Assembly: GCF_036245645.1 (NCBI RefSeq)
Contig: NZ_BTPE01000007.1
Coordinates: 62,001-126,000 of the forward strand
Length of the DNA: 64,000 nt
Source: Algoriphagus taiwanensis
GTDB taxonomy: Bacteria > Bacteroidota > Bacteroidia > Cytophagales > Cyclobacteriaceae
Direction: 5' to 3'
The notes below the pieces were generated by a model that did not search any database, had not been told where the DNA came from, and saw nothing but the letters and a program-made list of their open reading frames with translations. A program made the position numbers and the translations under genes. Positions 7,969 to 16,814 of this stretch are shown piece by piece. How positions within the stretch are numbered: position 1 is the stretch's first letter; the number at the start of each line of letters is the position of its first letter.

Positions 7969-8784
7969 ATGACCCGATCCGAACTTTTCACCCAAATCCA
8001 GAAAAAATCCTCTTTCCTTTGCGTAGGTCTTGATCCGGATTTGGAGAAAATTCCCGCCCACTTGCTTTCGGAACCTGATCCTATTTTCAGCTTTTGCAAA
8101 GCCATCATTGAGGAAACAGCTGACTTTGCGGTAGCATACAAACCAAACATCGCTTTTTTTGAGGCTTTGGGAGCCAAGGGCTGGGAGACTTTGGCAAAAG
8201 TCGCTGAGATTATGCCAAATGACGTATTCACCATTGCGGATGCCAAGCGAGGGGATATTGGAAATACTTCCAAACTCTACGCAAAGGCCTTTTTCGAGTC
8301 CATGAAGTTTGATTCGGTGACTGTGGCACCCTACATGGGAAAGGATTCGGTAACGCCATTTTTAGAGTTTGAAAATAAATGGGTGATTCTTCTGGCCTTG
8401 ACTTCCAATGCGGGTTCCTTGGATTTTCAGTTGATTGAGGACAAATCCGGAAAGCCACTTTATCAATCTGTATTGGAAAAAAGTCAGGAATGGGGAAGCC
8501 CGGAGAATCTCATGTATGTCGTTGGCGCTACCCGGGGCGAATTGATTGGAGAAGTGCGGAAAGTCGCTCCTAAACATTTCTTTTTGGTTCCGGGAGTGGG
8601 TGCACAAGGAGGAAGTCTTGCAGATGTAGCCAAGTATGGGATGAATTCCACCTGCGGTCTTTTAGTGAATTCCAGTCGGGGGATTATTTATGCTTCCGGG
8701 GAAAAGGACTTTGCAAAAGCTGCAAGAAATGAAGCGAAAAAGCTTCAAGAGGAAATGGAAAATCTCCTGAATAAGTATCTCTAA
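7969..8784 (+). CDS. pyrF: Orotidine 5'-phosphate decarboxylase, type 2
   Basis: Last step of UMP synthesis: decarboxylation of orotidine monophosphate in the cytoplasm. The 271 residues fit the longer type 2 (Mycobacterium-like) subfamily. FLCVGLDPDLEKIP near the start and FTIADAKRGDIGNTS with the catalytic K93 are diagnostic; the phosphate-binding end reads LVNSSRGIIYAS. It has its own -7 box. Confidence 0.95.
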   Translation: MTRSELFTQIQKKSSFLCVGLDPDLEKIPAHLLSEPDPIFSFCKAIIEETADFAVAYKPNIAFFEALGAKGWETLAKVAEIMPNDVFTIADAKRGDIGNTSKLYAKAFFESMKFDSVTVAPYMGKDSVTPFLEFENKWVILLALTSNAGSLDFQLIEDKSGKPLYQSVLEKSQEWGSPENLMYVVGATRGELIGEVRKVAPKHFFLVPGVGAQGGSLADVAKYGMNSTCGLLVNSSRGIIYASGEKDFAKAARNEAKKLQEEMENLLNKYL

Positions 8785-8803
8785 AGTCCTGTTTATTTTG
8801 GGG

Positions 8804-8834
8804 TTGACTCATTTATTTTTTCTCCCTAAATTCC
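8804..8834 (+). promoter_or_regulatory. Possible promoter upstream of the DUF2851 gene
   Basis: TTG at 8804-8806 and TAAATTCC at 8827-8834, 20 bases apart, partly match the Bacteroidota promoter. A GTTGACT/AGTCAAC inverted pair brackets this region. Weak. Confidence 0.35.
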
Positions 8835-8858
8835 ATAAACTTTTAGTCAACTACTTTT

Positions 8859-10154
8859 ATGAACTTCAGGGAAGACTTTTTACAGCTGGTCTGGAAGTAT
8901 CAATACTTCGACCGTAAAGATCTACAAACCGTAGACGGTCAGCATTTGCAAATCCACAATGTAGGGTTTCACAACCAAGGAGAGGGACCAGACTTCCGAG
9001 ATGCTTCTCTAGTCTTAGACGGAGTTACTTTCCATGGACATGTGGAAGTACACCGACTGGCATCGGAGTGGAAGCAACATGCCCACGGAGGAGACCCGGC
9101 TTACAATTCGGTCATCCTGCATGTAGTTTGGGAAAATGACCGGGAAGTATTTCGAAATGATGGCACACCAATGCCGACTCTGGAACTGAAAGGGAAGATT
9201 TTTTTGGAAATCTGGAGGAATTATGAAAATCTGCTCGATTTTAAATCTGACCTTCCTTGCGCACACGCTTTACAGGGTGTACCGGAAATCATCCGTTTTT
9301 CTGCCTTGGAAAAGGCTTTGGTAGACCGGTTGGTCGAAAAGTCCAAGCTTATCCTTTCCGTACTCGATCAGACCAAAGGAGACTGGGAGGAAACGGCCTA
9401 CCGCTGGCTTTTTACCTGCTTTGGATTCAAGGTGAATTCACTCCCTATGAGTGAGCTGGCAGCTTTGGTTCCTTACAAAACCCTTCAAAAACACCGGACT
9501 CAAGTTTCAGCTCTGGAAGCTATGCTTTTAGGGCAAGCAGGACTTTTGCCCGAAAAATCGGAGGAGCCTTACGCCAAGCATCTGATTCGGGAGTATGATT
9601 TTTATCAGAAAAAGTTCAATTGGTCTCAAAAACTCACCCGGCAGCATTGGTCTTTTATGGGTGCCAGGCCCACCAATTTCCCCACCCTTCGAATCGCCCA
9701 GCTGGCTTCTATTTTGTCTCATGCACCCAACCTTTTGCAAGCCGTAATGGAAGACAGTCGGGAGTTTTCTGCTTTCAAAAAACTCCTCCAAGTCAAGCCC
9801 TCCGACTACTGGCAATATCATTACAATTTTGGCAAACCCTCTGAAAAAACAGCTTCCAGAGGTATTTCGGGGCAGGCTTTGGAGTTGTTGATCATTAATT
9901 TTGTCATTCCTCTGTGGTTTTCTTATGGTCGATATTTTGAGCAATCAGAGTGGCAGGAGCGCTGTTTTGACCTAATGCAGACCATTCCGGCGGAGAATAA
10001 TTTCATCATCCGAAAATTCGCTGAGAAGTCCTGGAAAGCTGAAAATGCTTTTGATTCGCAAGGTATGATTGGACTGTTTCGAAGCTATTGCCAACCCCAA
10101 AAATGCCTCAGCTGCAAGGTTGGGCAAAGCCTGCTCAAGGGACAATCTAAGTGA
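8859..10154 (+). CDS. DUF2851 family protein
   Basis: Cytoplasmic protein of 431 residues, recognised as DUF2851 from its conserved N-terminal block: EGPDFRDASLVLDG, then FHGHVEVHRLASEW, HAHGGDPAYNSVILHVVW. Function is unknown. The spacing of acidic residue, strand and ExH within GPDF...GHVEVH resembles a PD-(D/E)xK-type core, but this is only a visual similarity. The C-terminus has a CLSC pair that could bind metal. It sits between pyrF and an acetyltransferase with no obvious functional link. Confidence 0.88.
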   Translation: MNFREDFLQLVWKYQYFDRKDLQTVDGQHLQIHNVGFHNQGEGPDFRDASLVLDGVTFHGHVEVHRLASEWKQHAHGGDPAYNSVILHVVWENDREVFRNDGTPMPTLELKGKIFLEIWRNYENLLDFKSDLPCAHALQGVPEIIRFSALEKALVDRLVEKSKLILSVLDQTKGDWEETAYRWLFTCFGFKVNSLPMSELAALVPYKTLQKHRTQVSALEAMLLGQAGLLPEKSEEPYAKHLIREYDFYQKKFNWSQKLTRQHWSFMGARPTNFPTLRIAQLASILSHAPNLLQAVMEDSREFSAFKKLLQVKPSDYWQYHYNFGKPSEKTASRGISGQALELLIINFVIPLWFSYGRYFEQSEWQERCFDLMQTIPAENNFIIRKFAEKSWKAENAFDSQGMIGLFRSYCQPQKCLSCKVGQSLLKGQSK

Positions 10155-10158
10155 TTCA

Positions 10159-10189
10159 TTGCGCAAGCGGGTGATTTGCCGTACTTTTG
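10159..10189 (+). promoter_or_regulatory. Promoter for the NeuD-like acetyltransferase gene
   Basis: TTG at 10159-10161 and TACTTTTG at 10182-10189 are 20 bases apart, matching the Bacteroidota -33/-7 pattern. The start codon is 22 bases downstream. Confidence 0.65.
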
Positions 10190-10211
10190 CAGGCCAAACT
10201 TCAATTAATTC

Positions 10212-10847
10212 ATGGAAAATCCAGTGATTATTCTGGGGGCTAAAGGAATAGCCCACCCCGCCTTGGAAATTTTCAACAGTAATCAGGTTATTGTCTATGG
10301 CTTATTGGATGAGGACGAGGCACTTTACGGCACGGAAATCAACAATGTCCCGATACTAGGCCATACCGAAGACGATGGGTTTCTAAAGCTTATTGGTAAA
10401 AAGACAGAAGCTTTTGTGGCCGTTGATGATTCCAAATACAGGAAATTCCTGGTGGAGATGCTTCATGAGAGAAGAAAAGTCCAACCCGTCAATGCTATTC
10501 ATCAGCGGGCCTATATTTCCACAGATGCTGAAATCGGGCACGGAAATTTCATCAATGCCCAAGTCACGGTAGGAGCTGGAGCCAAAGTGGGAAGTCATTG
10601 CATCTTCCACACCGGTGCGATTATTGATCATCAGGCAAAAATCGAAGACTTTGTCCAAATCGGTGCAGGTTCCATTATCAATGCTGAAGTGAACATTGAA
10701 GAAGGAGCATTTATCGGTTCGGGCGTGACTATCGTAGCCGGAGTGACCATCGGCAAAGGTGCCAGAGTGGGTGCTGGGTCAGTAGTGATTTCCTCTGTTG
10801 GGAAAAATGAAACGGTATTCGGAAACCCCGCTTCAAAAGTGAAATAA
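10212..10847 (+). CDS. NeuD/PglD-type sugar O-acyltransferase
   Basis: Hexapeptide-repeat acetyltransferase of 211 residues. The N-terminal part is a small Rossmann-like domain (VIILGAKGIAHPALEIF), and the C-terminal half (from about residue 100) is a left-handed beta helix with many hexapeptide turns such as IGHGNFINAQVTVGAGAKVG. The conserved catalytic histidine of the family is probably in the GAIIDHQAKIED turn. The substrate should be a nucleotide- or lipid-linked amino sugar, but no sugar-synthesis genes flank it, so it cannot be assigned. Confidence 0.85.
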   Translation: MENPVIILGAKGIAHPALEIFNSNQVIVYGLLDEDEALYGTEINNVPILGHTEDDGFLKLIGKKTEAFVAVDDSKYRKFLVEMLHERRKVQPVNAIHQRAYISTDAEIGHGNFINAQVTVGAGAKVGSHCIFHTGAIIDHQAKIEDFVQIGAGSIINAEVNIEEGAFIGSGVTIVAGVTIGKGARVGAGSVVISSVGKNETVFGNPASKVK

Positions 10848-10852
10848 TAGTA

Positions 10853-10918
10853 AGGTTTACGAATTTTGGGTTCCATTTCCTCAAATGCGTAAATCAAATA
10901 TCATAAATCAAATATCCC
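10853..10918. repeat. Short-word intergenic repeat (TTTACGAATTT / GTAAATCAAATATC)
   Basis: GGTTTACGAATTTTGGG on the left and two direct copies of TAAATCAAATATC on the right (GTAAATCAAATATC and ATAAATCAAATATC) fill the gap before trhO. The vocabulary resembles the TACGAATTACGA piece at 35349-35386. Moderately supported as a member of the same class. Confidence 0.45.
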
Positions 10919-10949
10919 CAAAACACCCTGCCGAAACAGGGCTCTAGTT

Positions 10950-11960
10950 ATGGAAAACACACAAAACAAACCCTACAGCGTACTGCTGTACTACTGCTAC
11001 GCGCAGATCGAAAACCCGGAAGAATACCGGGAAGAACACCACCTATTTTGCGTAGAAAACAACATCCGTGGTAGGATCATCATCTCTGATGAGGGCCTAA
11101 ACGGAACTGTTTCCGGCCTTATCGAAGACTGTGAAAAGTACATGGCCTATGTCAAGTCGGACCCCCGATTTGCCAAGACCGAATTCAAAATCGATTATCA
11201 CGACACGCACACATTTGCTAAAATCCATGTGCGCTACAAGCCGGAAATCGTACACTCATCCCTCCGCCATTTGGATCCAAATGTGAAAACCGGCAAGCAT
11301 CTTGAGCCTGAAGAATTCAAAAAAATGAAGGATCAGGAAGACGTGGTGATTCTGGACGTTCGATCCAATTACGAGCATGAACTCGGTCGATTCAAAAATG
11401 CCATCACGCTGGATATCGACAACTTCCGGGATTTTCCTGAGAAAGTAAAGGAACTCGAGCACCTGAAAAATAAGAAGGTACTAACCTATTGTACAGGAGG
11501 AATCAAGTGCGAAAAAGCCTCTGCCTTCCTTTTGGAGCAAGGATTTGAAGATGTGTACCAGCTTCACGGAGGGATCATCAAATACGGGATGGAAGCCGGT
11601 GGAGAAGACTTCGAAGGCAAATGCTATGTCTTTGATAACCGAATCGCAGTGGATGTCAACAAGGTCAACCCAACCATCATCTCCACCTGTCATGTCTGCG
11701 GGACTGCCTCCGATCGCATGGTCAACTGTGCCAATCCAAGCTGCAACGAACACTTGGCTATCTGTGAAAAATGCGGTTGGGAATTGGAAGGTGCTTGTTC
11801 GGTAGAATGCAAAGAACACCCGGAAAAGCGACCTTACGACGGCACCGGCTACTACCAAAAAAACACCAACGGATACAATCCTTACAAAGGACTTCATCGT
11901 AAGCCAAACAAAGACCTTATCCAAAAACTCCATGGAGAATCAGCCAATTCCTGCGTCTGA
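10950..11960 (+). CDS. trhO: tRNA uridine(34) hydroxylase, rhodanese-like (TrhO)
   Basis: Rhodanese-domain protein of the UPF0176/YceA family, 336 residues, which makes 5-hydroxyuridine at tRNA position 34 with oxygen. The N-terminal acylphosphatase-like domain (YSVLLYYCYAQIENPE, GTVSGL) precedes the rhodanese domain from about residue 130 (VVILDVRSNYEHELGRF). The active-site loop is YCTGGIKC, with C at about residue 180. The C-terminus has several cysteines (STCHVCGT, CANPSC, CEKCGWELEG) consistent with zinc binding. The next gene overlaps its 3' end by 29 bases. Confidence 0.92.
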   Translation: MENTQNKPYSVLLYYCYAQIENPEEYREEHHLFCVENNIRGRIIISDEGLNGTVSGLIEDCEKYMAYVKSDPRFAKTEFKIDYHDTHTFAKIHVRYKPEIVHSSLRHLDPNVKTGKHLEPEEFKKMKDQEDVVILDVRSNYEHELGRFKNAITLDIDNFRDFPEKVKELEHLKNKKVLTYCTGGIKCEKASAFLLEQGFEDVYQLHGGIIKYGMEAGGEDFEGKCYVFDNRIAVDVNKVNPTIISTCHVCGTASDRMVNCANPSCNEHLAICEKCGWELEGACSVECKEHPEKRPYDGTGYYQKNTNGYNPYKGLHRKPNKDLIQKLHGESANSCV

Positions 11961-12792
11961 ACTGATCATCAACCCTGACGGGAGTATTTACCATTTGCAT
12001 TTGAAGCCAGAACACCTGGCTTCAACTGTTTTTACCGTAGGCGATCCGGACCGTGTTCCCTTGGTTTCTCAATATTTTGATCAGATTGATTTCAAAACTC
12101 GCAAACGCGAATTTGTAACCCATACTGGATGGAAGAGTGGAAAACGGGTAACCGTGATGAGTACAGGAATGGGAACCGACAACATCGAGATCCTGATGAC
12201 CGAGCTAGATGCCTTGGTCAATGTGGACTTGGAAACCCGACTGATCAAACCTGAAAAAACCAGTCTTCAAATCATTCGAATAGGCACATCTGGCAGTATG
12301 CAAGCGGACTTGCCTGTGGGAACGATGTTGGCCTCTGAGATTGGAATCGGAATGGATACGCTGATGGCTTACTATCCAGAATTGGATGAGGGTCAAAGCA
12401 TCGCAAAAGCCATTCAGGCTGAGCTAAACTTGTCCTTTTTGCCTTATCAGGCCTCAGCTTCTTCCCTCCTTCTAAGCAAGCTTGATGAGGAGGTAGTAAA
12501 GGGAGTGACACTGACCTGCCCGGGCTTTTATGCCCCCCAGGGAAGAGAGGTGAGACTCAAGCCGAGATTTGACCGGATGATTGAGCGGCTTTCTGCTCTG
12601 AATTTGGAAGGAAAAAGGCTCACCAATTTTGAAATGGAAACTGCTGGATATTATGCCATGGGGGCTCTGCTAGGACATGAAATGCTGAGTTTGAATGCTA
12701 TAGTGGCTAATCGCCCGCTTAAAAAGTTTGATAAGGAGGCTGAAAAATCCATAGATCGGTTGATCCAGGCAGCGCTCAAGTTGCTCGTCTAA
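11932..12792 (+). CDS. Nucleoside phosphorylase (uridine/purine phosphorylase family)
   Basis: PNP/UDP family phosphorylase of 286 residues, cleaving a nucleoside with phosphate to base plus ribose 1-phosphate. The phosphate-binding TVGDPDRVPLVSQYF near residue 36, RIGTSGSMQADLPVG near residue 122 and the ribose-binding NFEMETAGYYAMGALLGHE near residue 228 are all present. The overall type is nearest to uridine phosphorylase. Base specificity cannot be fixed from sequence. The start overlaps trhO by 29 bases, implying cotranscription. Confidence 0.88.
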   Translation: MENQPIPASELIINPDGSIYHLHLKPEHLASTVFTVGDPDRVPLVSQYFDQIDFKTRKREFVTHTGWKSGKRVTVMSTGMGTDNIEILMTELDALVNVDLETRLIKPEKTSLQIIRIGTSGSMQADLPVGTMLASEIGIGMDTLMAYYPELDEGQSIAKAIQAELNLSFLPYQASASSLLLSKLDEEVVKGVTLTCPGFYAPQGREVRLKPRFDRMIERLSALNLEGKRLTNFEMETAGYYAMGALLGHEMLSLNAIVANRPLKKFDKEAEKSIDRLIQAALKLLV

Positions 12793-12840
12793 AAAGTCAT
12801 CACCCTTACGCTAGATATCTGCTGGTAGGAGTGACTTTTT
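12791..12840. terminator. Bidirectional terminator-like hairpin between convergent genes
   Basis: AAAAAGTCA (12791-12799) pairs with TGACTTTTT (12832-12840). The stem continues imperfectly inward (CACCCTTAC with GTAGGAGTG). It overlaps the stop codon of the phosphorylase gene and the 3' end of the convergent small gene. Confidence 0.55.
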
Positions 12841-13150
12841 CCAGACTAAAGTCCTCCCACTCATGGTAATCTATATTTTGGACCAAATAGGCCAAGAGAT
12901 CTGCACACTCTTGTTTACATAGATAGATGCCGAAAAGGCCTTTTTGCTTGTCTACGCAAAAGGTTCTCTTGCTGTCAAATATCTTAATTAGATCTGCCCA
13001 GGAGCCCAATACCAATAATTCGTCCTGATTTTTTACGGTCTGAATAATTTTAAATGTCCCGTTTAGAGAAGAAATGTTCATGGCTAAAAATGAGTTATTA
13101 CTCTTGTAAAAGTAAAGACAAGCATCTCCTGTCTCAATACGTATAATCAC
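12806..13150 (-). CDS. Small hypothetical protein
   Basis: 114 residues, soluble, no signal peptide, not a family I recognise. The composition is mixed alpha/beta (start MIIRIETGDACLYFYK), with four scattered cysteines including CKQEC near residue 78. It lies downstream of the response-regulator gene on the same strand (34 bases), so it may be in the same transcript, but nothing in the sequence ties it to signalling. Confidence 0.6.
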   Translation of the reverse strand: MIIRIETGDACLYFYKSNNSFLAMNISSLNGTFKIIQTVKNQDELLVLGSWADLIKIFDSKRTFCVDKQKGLFGIYLCKQECADLLAYLVQNIDYHEWEDFSLEKVTPTSRYLA

Positions 13151-13184
13151 GTATTTTTCGACTTCACATCTCTTTTTTTGAATT

Positions 13185-13820
13185 TTATCCTATGATATCC
13201 CGATTTCTCTGAGCCCAAAGAAGCAAAGAATTGTGCTTTTTCTCCAGATTCAGCTTTGAAATCACATTGCTCCTGTGCTTATCAACAGTCCTTTCAGAGA
13301 TGAAGAGTTTGTCCGCGATTTCCTTGGAGGATAGCCCATCAGCAATTAGGCGGAGAATCTTGGTTTCTGAGGGCGTTAATGGCTCGGAAAGCTCCTTCAA
13401 AGGTTGTTTTCGATCATTTTCCCAAATTTTTTCACTAAAAAACTTTCCCCCTTTTTTAATGATGCTGATAGCATCTGTCAATTCTCCCAAGGCAAACTCT
13501 TTCAAAATATAACCTGAAAACTGAAGTTCCTTGGCTTTCTGAAGAATGAAAAGCTCTTTGTGAAGAGTCAATAGAATCTTTTTTGTCGACAGACCGAGCT
13601 CATTCATTTTCTCTCCTACTTCGAGACCAGTCATTCCGGGCATTTCCAAATCCATCAGAACAATTTCCGGTTTCAATTCCAAAACCTTTTCCAGCAACTC
13701 TTTTCCATCACTGGCTGTGGCCAAAACATGAAGCCCCAAGTCCTGAAGAAAATCTTTTAATCCTTTCAACAGAATCGGATGATCATCTGCGATGATTATG
13801 GTAGTGATTGACTCAGGCAT
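13185..13820 (-). CDS. Response regulator, NarL/LuxR family
   Basis: Two-domain transcription regulator of 211 residues. The receiver domain has the acidic pair D12-D13, the phospho-acceptor D57 (VLMDLEMPG) and the following conserved T/K positions. The C-terminal LuxR-type HTH is LTPSETKILRLIADGLSSKEIADKLFISERTVDKHR. Its start overlaps the end of the kinase gene by 8 bases, so the two form a cotranslated pair. Targets are unknown. Confidence 0.94.
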   Translation of the reverse strand: MPESITTIIIADDHPILLKGLKDFLQDLGLHVLATASDGKELLEKVLELKPEIVLMDLEMPGMTGLEVGEKMNELGLSTKKILLTLHKELFILQKAKELQFSGYILKEFALGELTDAISIIKKGGKFFSEKIWENDRKQPLKELSEPLTPSETKILRLIADGLSSKEIADKLFISERTVDKHRSNVISKLNLEKKHNSLLLWAQRNRDIIG

Positions 13821-15831
13821 AAACCGTAAATGTAAATTGACTCCCCTTCCCCTTTTCGCTGCTTACCTTCATTATCCCCTGAATAGCCGCAGTTCGCTCC
13901 TTTAGGGTCTTTAATCCCAAACTCTGGAAGTCGTGGTACCTCTCTGAAAAATCAAAGCCCTTTCCATTGTCTTCGATTTTTAGCTGAATTTCATTTTCCT
14001 TTTGGCCGAGACATACCCGAATTGCAGTAGCCTCCGCATGTTTGAGAATATTATTCAGACATTCCTGCAAAATCCGGTAGAGGTGGAGTTCCTGCACCTT
14101 GGTGAGAGAGTCATCCAGCTGATCAATCTCAGCGCTGACAAATAGCTCTGTTTCCCGGTCTATCTGATCCAAAAGCTGCTCTGTAGCTTTGGACAAGCCC
14201 AATTTCTCCAACTGCATGGGATGAAGAGACCTTGCAATCGCCCGCAACTCAGAAATAGCCGTATCCAGCATTTCCCCTGTATTTTCGTCTCGGCTAAGGG
14301 CTACTCTGTTTTTGATCAAAAGGAGACTTTGGCCCAAGCCATCATGCAAATCCTTGGATATTCGTTTTCTTTCCTCTTCTTGACTGATGAGCAACTCATG
14401 GGAAAATCTTTCCTGAAGTTTTTTCTCTTTTTTGGCTTGCTGAAGGCTTTTAGTCAAAAATCCCCCACCTCCTACAATAAGCAATCCACCGATTACGAAC
14501 AGAAACAAGCGGGTTCTTGCTTCGGATTTGAGACTGACCTCTTCCAATTCCCTGGTTTTGTCCAGAATTTCCCTTTCTTTCTTCTCTGTCTCATAGAGCG
14601 TCTGATAGTAGGCAAATGTGGTGGTTTTATTCGCTGAGTTGAGGGAATCTTTAAAGCTGTTTAAGTTCTTCCAGGTGGCTGCGGCCTCCTTCGTTCTACC
14701 AAGATCCTCATAAGTTTGAGCCACTATCTCCATGCCTCGGATAATGTGGTCCATATCATTGGTAGGTTTGACTTTTTTCAAGTAGGCGATAGCCAGTTGA
14801 TTAGCTTCTTCAGTTTTTCTTTGGTTTCTCATTAACAAAGCCTCCGTATAGAGCCAAGAGGGATTGTTTTCGAGAAATTGCGGAACGGAGGGGATCAGCT
14901 CCTTTGCCTTTTGATAATAGGAAAGTTGCTGTTGAATATCCTCTTTTTTCCCAAAATAGTTAGCAAATGCAATAGTAAGCATAAGGTCAAAATAGGGCCT
15001 CTCAGGCTCTAGAGGCCTCATTTCTTCAATTTGGAGAAGTGTGGCCAATTGTTCATCGTATCGGTTTTGCTTTCGCAAATCCTCTGCTCGATTGTAAAGC
15101 TGGATTCCGATTTCCCCAGACTCATTTGATTCCCGATAGGCTTCAATCAAGGTCTCTCTTATCTTATCGGCTTCTTCATAAATGCCAAAACGGCTAAAAA
15201 GAATGGCCATCCCTCCAGTCACATAGTTTACATAGTCTTTATCATCCAGCAACTCATAGATATCTCTGGCTTGCTGGTACTTTTCCATCGCATTGAGCAA
15301 ATCTCCCTGGTAATCATAAGCTTGACCGGCAAAAAACTCTGCATCCGCAACAAATATTGAATCCCCGGGTCCAAATCGTGAGATAGATTCCTGGTAATAA
15401 TAAATGGCAGAATCAAATCGGGAAAGGTTAAAAAAAGCGCCCCCTAGTTTGAGGTAAACATTTCCTTTGACCCGGGAATCCTGAATTTTTTCTTCTTGGG
15501 ATGCGGCTTCCTTCAGAAACTTAATTTTCTCCTCTACAGATTGTACTCCTGGGGATTGGGAGTGAAAAAAAGCAACCGCCCAGCTTCCAAACTTATCCTT
15601 ATCATCCAGTTTTCGGGTCAATTCCAAAAGCCTTCTCAAGTAAACTCCAGAAAGAGAATCTTCTTCAGGAGTCTCCTGATAAAGCATTTCGAGAGTAGAA
15701 AGCTCCTCTTGGCTAGTAAGATTACCTCCTTCCAAAACTTGTTCTAAGCTGTCTCTTTTTTGGGCAAAAACAGCAGCTAGAGGAGCAAAAAAAAGGCAGC
15801 AAATAAAAAGTTTGATATTATTCAATTGCAT
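13813..15831 (-). CDS. TPR-containing sensor histidine kinase, NarX-like (HisKA_3)
   Basis: Secreted-sensor kinase of 672 residues. The signal peptide is MQLNNIKLFICCLFFAPLAAVFA. A periplasmic tetratricopeptide region spans roughly residues 60-390 (repeats such as VYLKLGGAFFNLSRFDSAIYYYQES). A single TM helix follows (LFLFVIGGLLIVGGGGF), then HisKA_3 with the phospho-acceptor in RISKDLHDGLGQ, and a HATPase ending in DNGKGFDF and GLGLKTLKERTAA-like glycines. An in-frame TTG five codons upstream is less likely than the ATG used. The partner is the adjacent LuxR-type regulator. Confidence 0.92.
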   Translation of the reverse strand: MQLNNIKLFICCLFFAPLAAVFAQKRDSLEQVLEGGNLTSQEELSTLEMLYQETPEEDSLSGVYLRRLLELTRKLDDKDKFGSWAVAFFHSQSPGVQSVEEKIKFLKEAASQEEKIQDSRVKGNVYLKLGGAFFNLSRFDSAIYYYQESISRFGPGDSIFVADAEFFAGQAYDYQGDLLNAMEKYQQARDIYELLDDKDYVNYVTGGMAILFSRFGIYEEADKIRETLIEAYRESNESGEIGIQLYNRAEDLRKQNRYDEQLATLLQIEEMRPLEPERPYFDLMLTIAFANYFGKKEDIQQQLSYYQKAKELIPSVPQFLENNPSWLYTEALLMRNQRKTEEANQLAIAYLKKVKPTNDMDHIIRGMEIVAQTYEDLGRTKEAAATWKNLNSFKDSLNSANKTTTFAYYQTLYETEKKEREILDKTRELEEVSLKSEARTRLFLFVIGGLLIVGGGGFLTKSLQQAKKEKKLQERFSHELLISQEEERKRISKDLHDGLGQSLLLIKNRVALSRDENTGEMLDTAISELRAIARSLHPMQLEKLGLSKATEQLLDQIDRETELFVSAEIDQLDDSLTKVQELHLYRILQECLNNILKHAEATAIRVCLGQKENEIQLKIEDNGKGFDFSERYHDFQSLGLKTLKERTAAIQGIMKVSSEKGKGSQFTFTVYA

Positions 15832-15953
15832 AGTTAAAGATATCAATTGAAATATAGGAAAACAGATTTTTTAACTCAGCAGCTAAAAAAAGGTTACTTT
15901 CAACCTCATTCCAGCAAATTTATTCGGAGAAGTATCCTTATTAATTCCAATCA

Positions 15954-16670
15954 ATGTCTCCAAGCCTTGCCTACGTGATCGAAGAGTTGAAGAATCACTC
16001 TTTCCCCGAAAAAGCTTCTTTCTTTCCCAAATTTTTTAAAGCTTTCCCAGGAGGATACGGAGAAGGAGATCTCTTTTTGGGAGTCAAAGTACCCCATCAG
16101 CGAAAAGTGGCAAAAAAAGTTTATCGATTTATCGAATTGGATGAGCTTTCAAAACTGATTCAACACCCCTACCATGAGGTCCGTCTCACCGGACTTTTGG
16201 CCTTGGTCTATCGGTATGAAAAGACCAAGTCTGAAGCGAATCAAAAGGATTTGGTGGACTTTTACCTTTCCCATTTGGACTATGTCAATAACTGGGATTT
16301 GGTGGATAGCTCTTGCCATCACATTCTTGGTCATTTTTACCGGAAGCAGGACAAATCCCTTTTTTACGAATTGGCTGATTCCGGTCACCTTTGGAGGCAG
16401 AGAATAGCAATGATCAGTAGCTATTTTTGGATCAAAAAAGGAGAGTTTGCCGATGCCTTGGCCTTAGCCGAAAAGTTAAAAAACCATTCCCACGACCTGA
16501 TGCATAAGGCGGTTGGCTGGATGCTTCGGGAGATCGGTAATCGGGATTTTGAGGTAGAACTGGGGTTTTTGAAAGAACACTACCAAACTATGCCTAGGAC
16601 GGCTTTGCGTTATGCGATTGAGAAGTTTCCTGAAGAATTAAGGCAGGATTTTTTGAAGGGAAATATCTAG
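15954..16670 (+). CDS. DNA alkylation repair protein, AlkD-like
   Basis: HEAT-like-repeat DNA glycosylase family protein of 238 residues that should remove positively charged alkylated bases without base flipping. The conserved blocks are HEVRLTGLLALVYRYEK, the catalytic-region NNWDLVDSSC, RIAMISSYFWIKKGE, HKAVGWMLREIGNR and PRTALRYAIEKFPEE. The last codons (GGA AAT ATC TAG) coincide with the start of an intergenic repeat, which may have supplied the stop. Divergent from the histidine kinase. Confidence 0.9.
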   Translation: MSPSLAYVIEELKNHSFPEKASFFPKFFKAFPGGYGEGDLFLGVKVPHQRKVAKKVYRFIELDELSKLIQHPYHEVRLTGLLALVYRYEKTKSEANQKDLVDFYLSHLDYVNNWDLVDSSCHHILGHFYRKQDKSLFYELADSGHLWRQRIAMISSYFWIKKGEFADALALAEKLKNHSHDLMHKAVGWMLREIGNRDFEVELGFLKEHYQTMPRTALRYAIEKFPEELRQDFLKGNI

Positions 16671-16811
16671 AAATACGTTTGAAATAGACTCCGCTTCGCT
16701 TCGTGAAATACTATTGAAATAAGAACTTCGATACTTTTGATACCTTCCAAAAGTGCAATATTACGCCTGACGCAGGAAGACTTATTTCTACAGCATTTCC
16801 ACTGTATTTCA
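16660..16811. repeat. GAAATA-word repeat, copy 1
   Basis: Left end: GAAATATCTA, GAAATACGTTT, GAAATAGACT in tandem. Right end, read on the minus strand: GAAATACAGTG, GAAATGCTGTA, GAAATAAGTCT. The unit is about 11 bases and the two ends are inverted. Two further units (GAAATACTATT, GAAATAAGAAC) and a CTCCGCTTCGCTTCG block lie in the middle. It fills the gap between alkD and the ABC-F gene. Confidence 0.8.
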
Positions 16812-16814
16812 CTT

